64,000 nt of DNA from Phycisphaerales bacterium (lineage in GTDB: Bacteria; Planctomycetota; Phycisphaerae; Phycisphaerales; JAGLTS01), in NCBI GenBank assembly GCA_023135165.1, contig JAGLTS010000053.1, positions 18,373 to 82,372 on the forward strand, written 5' to 3'. The position numbers and the translations under genes were made by a program. The notes below the pieces were generated by a model. It did no database searches, was not told the DNA's origin, and saw only the letters and a list, made by a program, of their open reading frames with translations. This document shows, one piece after another, positions 49,867-58,616 of this stretch (position 1 is its first letter; each line of letters begins with the position of its first letter).

Positions 49867-50600
49867 CGGGCGCGCCTTGAGATCCGCGCTGCGATCGGCC
49901 AGGGGATGTACGCCAGGAAGTACGCGCCCGTGCCGATCAGGACGACCCACACGACGCGGATCGGCCAGGGACCGAGCAGGTCGATGATGGTCGGGTTGTC
50001 CGGCGTGGCTCGCCCGACGTAGCCGTAGTTCGTGTTTGTGATGATGTCAAACACGAACTGTGCCGCCACGATGGCGATCGACGCGACCGTCGCGATGATG
50101 AGGATGCGCATCGTCGGTCGGAAGCGATCGACGATAACGAGATACAGCGCGATGCCGACGATGAGCGTGTGGCCGATGAAGAACGTCCAGAAGTGCATGC
50201 CCGTCGGCCCGGTCCGGAGGATCGGCGTCAAGAAGGCCTGTGACGAGAGGACCAGCCCCCAGAAGTACGCCAGCCCCATTGCGGTGCGGTTGCGCGTGAG
50301 CAAGGCCCATACGCCGGGAATCCAGGCGAAATCACAGAACTGGAGCGGCAGCGATCGGGCGAGGTCGAAATGGCCCGGGCGGATCTCGTAGAGCGCGTAC
50401 CAGATGTTGTAGCCGATCGTGATCGCGGCGATGACAAGCCGCAAGCGGCGATCCGACGACGGAGTGCGGCGCATCGTGCAGCCCAGGGCGATGACGACCG
50501 CCATGACGGTGAAGCAAACTAGAGCCGTGCCGATGTGCAGCGATGAGTACGGACGGAACTGCTGCGCAGCCGTGAGGATGAGATCGTCGGGTTGGGACAT
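49839..50600 (-). CDS. YwaF/TIGR02206-like membrane protein
   Basis: Multi-TM; LPLQFCDFAWIPGVWALLTRNRTAMGLAYFWGLVLSSQAFLTPIL...HFWTFFIGHTLIVGIALYLV; FDIITNTNYGYVGRATPDNPTIIDLLGPWPIRV. ATG at 50600. Confidence 0.8.
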   Translation of the reverse strand: MSQPDDLILTAAQQFRPYSSLHIGTALVCFTVMAVVIALGCTMRRTPSSDRRLRLVIAAITIGYNIWYALYEIRPGHFDLARSLPLQFCDFAWIPGVWALLTRNRTAMGLAYFWGLVLSSQAFLTPILRTGPTGMHFWTFFIGHTLIVGIALYLVIVDRFRPTMRILIIATVASIAIVAAQFVFDIITNTNYGYVGRATPDNPTIIDLLGPWPIRVVWVVLIGTGAYFLAYIPWPIAARISRRARHSSPRSMQ

Positions 50601-50860
50601 ATGGTGCAGCATCGCTGATCGTGCGCAGTGTAGCAGGCAGTCGCAGCGACACGGCTGATCTTCACATGTATCGTGGGCGCATGCCGCAGCCGTGAGGCGA
50701 CCCCAGCCGTGCCAGGCTGGGCTGCGAAATGAGCGACGCCCTCTCTTGCGTACGATCATCGCGCACGCGAGCGATTCGCATGAGATGGGCGGTGTGACCA
50801 CCTCGAAAAATGTGTATGAGGGTCAAGCGACACGCTCCGGCCGGCTGCTCGCCTTCGCGA

Positions 50861-52294
50861 CTACTCGCCGATGCGGTTCAGCACCATCAGCTTGATCTCC
50901 GTCATGTCCTCCATGGCGAAGCGGATGCCTTCTCTGCCGAGGCCGGAGTCCTTCACGCCGCCGTAGGGCATGCAGTCCACGCGCATCGACGGGATGTCGC
51001 CCACGACGACGCCGCCCACCTCCAGCTCGTTGAACGCGCGGAATGCGTGGTGAATGTCGCGCGTGAACACGCCCGCCTGGAGTCCATATACACTGTCATT
51101 CACCACACGGATCGCCGCGTCAAAATCGTCGAACGGTTCGAGCGTGGCGACCGGGCCGAACGCTTCCTTGCGTGAAAGGTCCGCATCGTGAGGCACGTTT
51201 TCGACGATCGTGGCATCGTAGAAGACGCCGTCGCGCTTCCCGCCGACAAGCACGTTCGCGCCGCGTGCGACGGCGTCATTCACCCATGATTCAACACGGA
51301 TCGCATCGCCTTCGCTGATGAGCGGGCCGAGGAACGTGTCTTCATCGAGCGGATCGCCTGCCTTGAGTGCGGCTGCCTTCTCTTTCAAGAGCACAGCGAG
51401 TTCATCGTAGATGTCCCGGTGCGCGATGATGCGCTGCACGCTGATGCAGCTCTGGCCGGACTGGTAGAACGCACCGATGATGATGCGGTCGGTGGCGTAC
51501 TGAAGGTCGGCATCACGATCGACGATGCACGCTGCGTTTCCGCCCAGTTCCAGGACGACCTTCTTTTTGCCCGCGCGAGCTTTGAGCGCCCAGCCGACCT
51601 CGGATGAGCCGGTGAACGAGAGCTTTTTGAGCCTGTCATCCGTGACGAACAGATCCGCCCCGTCGCGCTGGCAAGGCAGGATCGAGAACGCGCCGCGAGG
51701 CAGGTCCGTCTCCGCGAGGATCTCACCGAGGATCAGCGCGCCGACGGGTGTGCGAGATGCGGGCTTGAGCACGAACGGACAACCGACCGCGATCGCCGGC
51801 GCGATCTTGTGCGCCACAAGATTGATCGGGAAGTTGAACGGCGAGATGAAGCTGCAGGGCCCGATCGGAAAGCGCTTCCAGATCGACTGATACCCGTGCG
51901 CCCGTGGCGAGATGTCCAGCGGCATGACCTCGCCATACATGCGCGTGGACTCTTCCATTGCGATCGTGAACGTGTCGATGCCTCGCACCACTTCGCCGCG
52001 CGCATCGCGGATCGGCTTGCCCGCTTCGATGCACAAGGCGTGCGCCATCTCTTCCTGCCGCTGCGTCATGCGCTGGACGACGTGCGCGAGCACAGCCTTG
52101 CGCCGGTACGCGGGCCGGCGGCGCAGTTCATCGAAAGCCTCGACGGCAGCGGCGATGCCCGCGTCGATTGCGTCGGCATCGGCGAGCGCGACGCGCGTTG
52201 CGACCTCGCCGGTGTACTTGTTCGTCACGTCCAGATCACGGTTCGCCGCGACGGGTTCGCCTGCAAGGTAGTACGGGTATGTTTCGTTCAGCAT
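50861..52294 (-). CDS. Aldehyde dehydrogenase family protein
   Basis: GPCSFISPFNFPINLVAHKIAPAIAVGCPFVLKPASRTP; FTGSSEVGWALKARAGKKKVVLELGGNAACIVD; FYQSGQSCISVQRIIAH; EAFGPVATLEPFDDFDAAIRVVNDSVYGLQAGVFT. ATG at 52294. Confidence 0.93.
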   Translation of the reverse strand: MLNETYPYYLAGEPVAANRDLDVTNKYTGEVATRVALADADAIDAGIAAAVEAFDELRRRPAYRRKAVLAHVVQRMTQRQEEMAHALCIEAGKPIRDARGEVVRGIDTFTIAMEESTRMYGEVMPLDISPRAHGYQSIWKRFPIGPCSFISPFNFPINLVAHKIAPAIAVGCPFVLKPASRTPVGALILGEILAETDLPRGAFSILPCQRDGADLFVTDDRLKKLSFTGSSEVGWALKARAGKKKVVLELGGNAACIVDRDADLQYATDRIIIGAFYQSGQSCISVQRIIAHRDIYDELAVLLKEKAAALKAGDPLDEDTFLGPLISEGDAIRVESWVNDAVARGANVLVGGKRDGVFYDATIVENVPHDADLSRKEAFGPVATLEPFDDFDAAIRVVNDSVYGLQAGVFTRDIHHAFRAFNELEVGGVVVGDIPSMRVDCMPYGGVKDSGLGREGIRFAMEDMTEIKLMVLNRIGE

Positions 52295-52381
52295 CGCCGG
52301 TTCCTCTCGCGCCACGTGTTCGCCGCGCGATCACCGCAGCGGGTATCCTGAAGATACATCAATCCCAGCATGGAGACTGCG

Positions 52382-52852
52382 ATGAAGGCGGTTGTGCAGC
52401 GCGTCAGCAGCGGTCGGGTTGAAGTCGATGACCGGGCCGTCGGTTCGATCGAGCAGGGCTTGGTGATCCTGCTCGCCGTCGAGCGTGATGACGACGAGGC
52501 GGACCGGCGGTGGATGGCGGAGAAGCTCACGAACCTGCGGATCTTTTGCGATGACGACGGGAAGATGAACCGGTGCGTGCTGGACATCGGCGGGGGGGTT
52601 CTGCTGGTGCCCAACTTCACCGTTGCGGGCAACTGCCGCAAGGGGCGTCGGCCATCCTTCGACAAGGCGATGCGGCCCCCGGACGCCGAGGCGGAGTTCC
52701 AGGCCGTGGCCGAGTCGATCCGGTCGCTCGGTGCTGCCGTCGAGACGGGCATCTTCGGTGCCCACATGCACGTGTCCCTCGTGAATGACGGCCCGGTGAC
52801 GCTTTTCGTTGATTCCCACGTGCGACACACCAGCCGCCGCTCCCCCACGTAG
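52382..52852 (+). CDS. dtd: D-aminoacyl-tRNA deacylase
   Basis: MKAVVQRVSSGRVEVDDRAVGSIEQGLVILLAVERDDDEADRRWMAEKLTNLRIFCDDDGKMNRCVLDIGGGVLLVPNFTVAGNCRKGRRPSFDKA. Confidence 0.95.
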   Translation: MKAVVQRVSSGRVEVDDRAVGSIEQGLVILLAVERDDDEADRRWMAEKLTNLRIFCDDDGKMNRCVLDIGGGVLLVPNFTVAGNCRKGRRPSFDKAMRPPDAEAEFQAVAESIRSLGAAVETGIFGAHMHVSLVNDGPVTLFVDSHVRHTSRRSPT

Positions 52853-52992
52853 CCCGGCCATCTTGGCGGGGTCTGCAACAACGGTGGCCGGCCGGGCGTT
52901 GAGAAGGCAACTACTGACGATCAGTATCAGCACAGGCTACAATCGCGCGGGACCAGGCGGGGTTCTTTGAGCGCCCACGTCGATGGAGGCAC

Positions 52993-53949
52993 ATGCGACA
53001 GATGACAGATCAGACGATTCGCCCAGGCAGTCGGAACATGCGCCGTAAGCTGTCGACGATCACCGCGCTCGGGGTGCTCGCCGCCGGGGTGCTGCTCGTC
53101 GTCGGTGCATCGACCGGCCAGTATGACCATAACAGTAAGTCCTTGTGGGAGATGGAGTTCCCGTCGATCGCCATGCCCAGCCGGGACTTGGAGCTGAGTT
53201 TCGTCGCCCGCGGCAAGATCGACGTGGTGGCGGTGGAGCCTGAGCAGCGGGTCAGCAAGGGGCAGCTCCTGGTCCAGCTCGATGATCGCGTGCAGCGGCA
53301 GCAGACAAAGCTCGCTGAACTCGCCGCTTTGGATACATCGACGCTCGACGCAGCGGGCGCACGGCTCGACCGCGCCGAGCGCGAACTGGTTCGCATGGAG
53401 AAGGCCCAGCGCGAGGGCGGCGTCAACGAGCGGGAGGCGGATGACGCACGCACATCGCACGCGATCGGTCTGATCGAACTGGCGGGGGCGCAGCTTGAGG
53501 GCAGGCAGAACCGCGTCGTCTACGAGCGAGAGCGAGCCCGCCTCGACGAGATGCGCATCCTCTCGCCGATCGACGGCATCGTGGCGGACATCGTCCGTGA
53601 AGTGGGGGAGAGCGTCGAAGAGCTTCAGGTCGTCCTGCGCGTCGTCAACATTGACCCGCTCTGGCTGGATGTCGCCATCCCCGCTGGGTTCGCCCGGATC
53701 GTTCAGCCCGGCGGTGAAGCGGTCATCCGATGGCGAGACCTGCCCGACGAGCTGGAGGCAACAGGGACCATCCTGTCGGTCGCATCCGTCAGCGATCCAG
53801 CCTCCAGCACGATCCGTGTCCGGGTCGAAACACTGAATCCGACGCGCATCCCCGGCGGGCAGCACGTCCTCGTGCGTTTCATCCAGTCGGACGGCGATGA
53901 GTCGGAGGCGACGGCTGCGCGCAGCGGGCCGGCAAATTCGATACCGTGA
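52993..53949 (+). CDS. HlyD/RND periplasmic adaptor-like (membrane fusion) protein
   Basis: N-terminal TM; LELSFVARGKIDVVAVEPEQRVSKGQLLVQLDDRVQRQQ; RLDEMRILSPIDGIVADIVREVGESVEELQVVLRVVNIDPLWLDVAIP. Confidence 0.85.
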   Translation: MRQMTDQTIRPGSRNMRRKLSTITALGVLAAGVLLVVGASTGQYDHNSKSLWEMEFPSIAMPSRDLELSFVARGKIDVVAVEPEQRVSKGQLLVQLDDRVQRQQTKLAELAALDTSTLDAAGARLDRAERELVRMEKAQREGGVNEREADDARTSHAIGLIELAGAQLEGRQNRVVYERERARLDEMRILSPIDGIVADIVREVGESVEELQVVLRVVNIDPLWLDVAIPAGFARIVQPGGEAVIRWRDLPDELEATGTILSVASVSDPASSTIRVRVETLNPTRIPGGQHVLVRFIQSDGDESEATAARSGPANSIP

Positions 53950-54087
53950 CCGATCGCTCGTTCAGGCGCGTCCACCACGGGCTTGCCTGGGCGAGTGCTG
54001 TGATTCCAGAGCGGGTTGCCCGACTCGACCGCGACCCGCCTCAATGCAACCTATTGGCGTTCTTGCACCAGAAACGGAGCCTACCAG

Positions 54088-54441
54088 ATGGCCGAAACCA
54101 CACCTCCCACCGGCACAAACCCCCAACAGGCCGGCGAATCCCGCGAAATCCAGATCAAGGTGGATGAGAGCGACGTCACGAGCAACTATGCAAACACCAT
54201 CCGAACATCGACGACGTTCGAAGAGGTGATCCTCGACTTCGGTCTGAACATGCCCGTCGCCGGTCAGCAGAACCAGATGGTGTTCAAGGTGCACAACCAA
54301 GTCATCATGAACTGGGCCGGCGCCAAGCGCCTCGCGCTGAGCCTCAGCCAGCTCATCCGGGCACGTGAAGAGCGGTTCGGAGAGATCGAGTTGCAGCCGC
54401 CGGGTGTGGGCGCGCCTGCTGCTCAGGCCAAGAATGATTGA
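54088..54441 (+). CDS. DUF3467-like protein
   Basis: REIQIKVDESDVTSNYANTIRTSTTFEEVILDFGLN...VIMNWAGAKRLALSLSQLIRAREERFGEIEL. ATG at 54088. Confidence 0.75.
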   Translation: MAETTPPTGTNPQQAGESREIQIKVDESDVTSNYANTIRTSTTFEEVILDFGLNMPVAGQQNQMVFKVHNQVIMNWAGAKRLALSLSQLIRAREERFGEIELQPPGVGAPAAQAKND

Positions 54442-54472
54442 GAAGGCGTGAAGACCAGGACGGAGGCGGGCG

Positions 54473-56404
54473 GTGTGGCGCCGTCCTCGCCTCCGACATG
54501 TGAGCAATCGCGTGGACGAGCAGGCCGTCTCCATCACCGCGGCGACGCACAGTGCGCAGCACGAGCAGGAAGCCGCTGCCGGCATCGAAGCGTTCCTCGA
54601 GGACATGCTTAGTTGGCAGTGCAAGCTCGTCGGTGCTCTGGCGGGCGTCATCTATCTTCGCCCCACGCCCCAGCGTGAGGATGGCATCGCCGCGCGCTGG
54701 GCGGAGAGCCACGCAGGCCTGCTCGCGCCGCAGCACCTCGCCCGATACCAGCGCGTCGGTGCTCGCTGCGTCACGCAGGATGAATCCATCGTCGAGGACT
54801 TCGACTCCGGCGAAGGGCTCTACACCGGTTCATCCACCCATCACATCGTCTCATGCCCGCTTCGCTCCGCTCAGATCACCCACGGCGCGGTGATCGTCCT
54901 GCTCGCACACGCAGCCGATCCGGCAGGACCGGGCAACGCCATCGTCACGCTCGATCTGTCCAGCCGACAGTTCGAGGCGTTCATGTGGCGGCAGCAGTGT
55001 CTCGCCGAGGCCAAGGCCAAGGTGCAGCTTCGTGAGACGCTGGAGTTGCTCGACGCTGCCCAGCAAGGTGTGAACGCCGACACGATGGGCCAGCTCTTCT
55101 GCCGAGAGTTGGAGCGCCGTTTCGGCTGCACCCGCGTGTCGATCGGCCTGGTCAAGGGGCAGGCGATTCGGCTCGTCTCCGTCGGCAACACCGATGATCT
55201 GCACAAGCACTCCGCCGTCGCCGACTCACTCGAAGCCGTCATGGAGGAGTGTGCCGATCAGGATGTCGAGATCATCTACCCCCAGCCGCTTGGGCCGGAT
55301 GGCGCGATCGACCCGGGCGAGCGGCGCGTCACGTACGCCCATTCGCAGCACAGCGAGCGATTCGGGCCGTGCTCGCTCGCCAGCCTACCGCTGCGCGTGA
55401 CGGGTGATCTGGTCGGTGTCGTCATTCTCGAACGCGAGCAGGCGGACCCGTTCCCGCCCGGCGCGCTGCCGCTGTTGCGCCTCGTCGCTGAGTACATCGG
55501 CCCGGCGATGTGGACCCGCCGCCTCGCCGACCGCAAGGTGCTTGCCGTCTCACGCGATCGCTTCTTTGAACTCGGCGAAAAGCTCGTCGGCCCGCGCCAT
55601 ACCACGCTCAAGCTCGTCATCGCCGCATTCGTAATCGCGTTCATCGCCATGACGATCATCCCCGTCCCTAACCGCGTCGTGGCGGAGGGTTCGCTCAAGG
55701 CGCTCGCCATGCGCCAAATCCCGGCGCCGTTCGCGGCAACGCTCGCCGATGTGATGGTCAAGCCGGGCGACAGCGTGGCGGCCGGTGACATCCTCGGCAC
55801 GCTGGACACGCTTGAACTGGAGCTTCAGCTTGCGAGTACGCAGGCGGAACTGGCGGGGAAACGCACCGAACGCGACGCCGCGAAAGCGCAAGGCAAGCTG
55901 GCCGAGATGAAGATGGCAGCCGTCGAGGTTGACGCCCTCGAACAACGCGCTGCCCTCTTGACCGATCGGCTTGAGCGGTCCACATTGCGAGCGCCCATCG
56001 ATGGCGTCGTCACGAAGGGCGACCTGGATGAGTTCATCGGCGCACCCGTCGATCCCTCACAAGTGCTCTTTGAGGTCATGGACCTCACCGGCCTGCGTGT
56101 CATCATCGAAGTCGATGAGCGCGACATCCATCGCGTCGATGCCGATGACGTCGGCCGATTCACACCTGCGGGGAGTCCGGGGCGGCGCATTCCCATCCGT
56201 ATCATCAGCGTCGTTCCCGCAGCCACGGCCGTCGAGGAAGGTAACGTCTACCGCGCCGAAGCCGTCCTGCGCGACCCTGAGGATGCCGAGTACCTCCGGC
56301 CCGGCATGAGCGGGACCGTGCGAATCAACGACGGGTTCTCCAACACGCTCGGTATCTTAACTCGAAGACTCGTCGATGCGATCCGTATGAAGCTGTGGTG
56401 GTGA
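54473..56404 (+). CDS. GAF-like domain(s) + TM + HlyD/biotinyl-lipoyl-type adaptor protein
   Basis: GAF-like regions FGCTRVSIGLVKGQAIRLVSVGN...SLPLRVTGDLVGVVILER; TM LKLVIAAFVIAFIAMTIIPVPNRVVAEG; IPAPFAATLADVMVKPGDSVAAGDILGTLDTLELELQLA...RSTLRAPIDGVVTKGDLDEFIGAPVDPSQVLFEVMDL. Confidence 0.8.
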   Translation: MWRRPRLRHVSNRVDEQAVSITAATHSAQHEQEAAAGIEAFLEDMLSWQCKLVGALAGVIYLRPTPQREDGIAARWAESHAGLLAPQHLARYQRVGARCVTQDESIVEDFDSGEGLYTGSSTHHIVSCPLRSAQITHGAVIVLLAHAADPAGPGNAIVTLDLSSRQFEAFMWRQQCLAEAKAKVQLRETLELLDAAQQGVNADTMGQLFCRELERRFGCTRVSIGLVKGQAIRLVSVGNTDDLHKHSAVADSLEAVMEECADQDVEIIYPQPLGPDGAIDPGERRVTYAHSQHSERFGPCSLASLPLRVTGDLVGVVILEREQADPFPPGALPLLRLVAEYIGPAMWTRRLADRKVLAVSRDRFFELGEKLVGPRHTTLKLVIAAFVIAFIAMTIIPVPNRVVAEGSLKALAMRQIPAPFAATLADVMVKPGDSVAAGDILGTLDTLELELQLASTQAELAGKRTERDAAKAQGKLAEMKMAAVEVDALEQRAALLTDRLERSTLRAPIDGVVTKGDLDEFIGAPVDPSQVLFEVMDLTGLRVIIEVDERDIHRVDADDVGRFTPAGSPGRRIPIRIISVVPAATAVEEGNVYRAEAVLRDPEDAEYLRPGMSGTVRINDGFSNTLGILTRRLVDAIRMKLWW

Positions 56405-56456
56405 CGGCGACGCCACATTGGATTGATTGAACACCAACTGAGTTCACACGCGAGCC

Positions 56457-58616
56457 ATGGCACAGGTCCAGCCGACATTCAGCGATCAGTGGTATCGGGT
56501 GGCTGAAACCTGCCCGAGGCTCAGCATCCATCTCTCCATCCTGCGACAGGTCTATCGCGGCGAAGTCTGGTACATCGTTAAGAATCCCGCCACCGATCAG
56601 TACTATCGCTTCAACCCGTCCGCCTATATGTTCCTCGGCCTGCTCGACGGCGAGCACACCGTCGATTCCGCATGGGAGGCGTGTAACTCGCAGCTCGGCG
56701 ATGACGCCCCCACGCAACGCGAGTGCATCGAGCTGCTCTCGAAACTGCAACTGTTCGGCCTGTTGCGAGGCGAGCTGCCGCTCGAAGTGGACATGCTCAA
56801 GGAGCGGGCGCACGACATCCGCAAACGCCACTTCGAGCAGCTCACAGGCAAGTTCGTTTTCATGACGCTGCCGCTCATCAACCCGGAACGCTTTCTGCAG
56901 CGATACGAGAACGTCGGCAAATGGGTCTTCTCGCGATGGGGTTTTGTCTGCTGGCTGTTGCTCTTCATGACCGGCCTGATTCGCCTGATCCCACGACTCG
57001 GTGAGTTCGGCAGCGCATTCAACATGATCCTTGAGCCGCGCAACCTCATCTGGATGACCGTTATCTTCGTCGTCCTCAAGACGATCCACGAGTTTTCGCA
57101 CGCATTCGCCTGCAAAGCATACGGCGGGCGGGTCACGGAAATGGGCATCATGCTCATGCTCCTGCTCCCCATTCCGTACTGCAACGCCACGGATTCCTGG
57201 GGGTTCACGGCAAAAGCGAAGCGGGTCGGCGTCGCCGCTGCCGGGATGTACGGTGAGTTCGCCATCGCATCCGTCGCCGCCATCATCTGGTCGGTCACCG
57301 AACCCGGTGTGCTACACACCATCGCCTTCAACACGATCTTCATCGCATCCATCACGACGCTTCTTTTCAATCTTAACCCGCTGCTTCGATACGACGGCTA
57401 CTACATGCTCTCTGATCTGATCGAGGTGCCGAATCTCGCCAACCGATCTCAGGAGATGCTCAAGCATCTGATTAACAAGAAAGTCTTCGGCGTCAAGGAT
57501 CTGCGCGACCCGCACGTCAAGGATCTCAACGAACAGACCACGCTCGTCACGTACTCGCTCTGCTCGATGCCGTACCGCCTGCTTATTGTCACGGGCATTA
57601 TCATCGCTGTGACGTACCGGTATCCGGCGGTCGGCGTCGTCCTCGCGGTCCTTGGCATCGTGATGTGGTTGCTGTTCCCGATTGGGAAAGGTGTCACGTA
57701 TGTGCTCACATCGCACACGCTGCACCAAGTTCGACCGCGCGCGATCCTCATCAGTGGCGGCGCGTCACTGGCCGTCATCCTTCTCTTCGGTGTGATCCCC
57801 TGGCCGGCGCACGGGTACGCGACCGGTGTGGTCGAGCCTGTCGAACAGGCGACGCTGCGAACCGTCGAATCCGGATTCGTCGAGGAGATCCTCGTTGAGC
57901 CCGGCGATCGCGTCATCGCCGATCAAGTCATCGTGCGTCTTCGCAATGACGAACGAAGCAACGCGCTCAATGAAGCGCTCGCGCTCTATAATTCGCAGCG
58001 CATCCGCCTCGACGCCGCGGCCAGCTCGTCGCCCCTCGATCGCAACGTCGTCGAGCGGCAGCTCGAATCGGCCCGGCGAGCGTTCGAGACGGAACAAGAG
58101 CGCGCCGCCCGGCTCGTTATCGCAAGTCCCACGCCGGGCATGCTCATCGCACCGGACCTCCTCGACCTCCAGGGCGCGTTCCTTCAGGCGGGCGCTGAGA
58201 TCGCCCGCGTCGCCACGCTCGACGATCTCGTCGTGAAGGTGACCGTTGACGATCAACAGTTCGGTTGGCTCTTTCAGCGCGATCACACACCGACCGCTGC
58301 CATTCGCATTCGTGGGCGGGCGGGCACCGAGATCGACGCGACGATCGAGCGCGTCATCGAAGCGGGCCACCACGACCTGATCGCGCCGCAACTGTCATCG
58401 CGCGCGGGCGGTGAAGTGACGATGGACCCGACAGCCGGCGAGAACCCGCGCACGTTGCACCCGCAGTTTGTCATCATACTTCGCCCCGATGCTGACGATC
58501 TCTCGCTCGCTGCAGGGGCTCGCGTTCGCGTCCAGTTCACCAGCGGGTCGGAACCGCTGATGTACGGCTGGATTCGCAGGATCTATCAGTCCTTCCTTCA
58601 GAAGTTCCCCTGGTGA
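56457..58616 (+). CDS. PqqD-like domain + M50 site-2-protease-like domain + HlyD-like C-terminal domain
   Basis: PqqD-like N-terminus VWYIVKNPATDQYYRFNPSAYMFLGLLDGEHTVDSAWEACNSQ; KTIHEFSHAFACKAYGGRVTEMGIMLMLLLPIPYCNATDSWGF (HExxH); FNLNPLLRYDGYYMLSDLIEVPNL; C-terminal SGFVEEILVEPGDRVIADQVIVRLRNDE. Confidence 0.85.
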   Translation: MAQVQPTFSDQWYRVAETCPRLSIHLSILRQVYRGEVWYIVKNPATDQYYRFNPSAYMFLGLLDGEHTVDSAWEACNSQLGDDAPTQRECIELLSKLQLFGLLRGELPLEVDMLKERAHDIRKRHFEQLTGKFVFMTLPLINPERFLQRYENVGKWVFSRWGFVCWLLLFMTGLIRLIPRLGEFGSAFNMILEPRNLIWMTVIFVVLKTIHEFSHAFACKAYGGRVTEMGIMLMLLLPIPYCNATDSWGFTAKAKRVGVAAAGMYGEFAIASVAAIIWSVTEPGVLHTIAFNTIFIASITTLLFNLNPLLRYDGYYMLSDLIEVPNLANRSQEMLKHLINKKVFGVKDLRDPHVKDLNEQTTLVTYSLCSMPYRLLIVTGIIIAVTYRYPAVGVVLAVLGIVMWLLFPIGKGVTYVLTSHTLHQVRPRAILISGGASLAVILLFGVIPWPAHGYATGVVEPVEQATLRTVESGFVEEILVEPGDRVIADQVIVRLRNDERSNALNEALALYNSQRIRLDAAASSSPLDRNVVERQLESARRAFETEQERAARLVIASPTPGMLIAPDLLDLQGAFLQAGAEIARVATLDDLVVKVTVDDQQFGWLFQRDHTPTAAIRIRGRAGTEIDATIERVIEAGHHDLIAPQLSSRAGGEVTMDPTAGENPRTLHPQFVIILRPDADDLSLAAGARVRVQFTSGSEPLMYGWIRRIYQSFLQKFPW

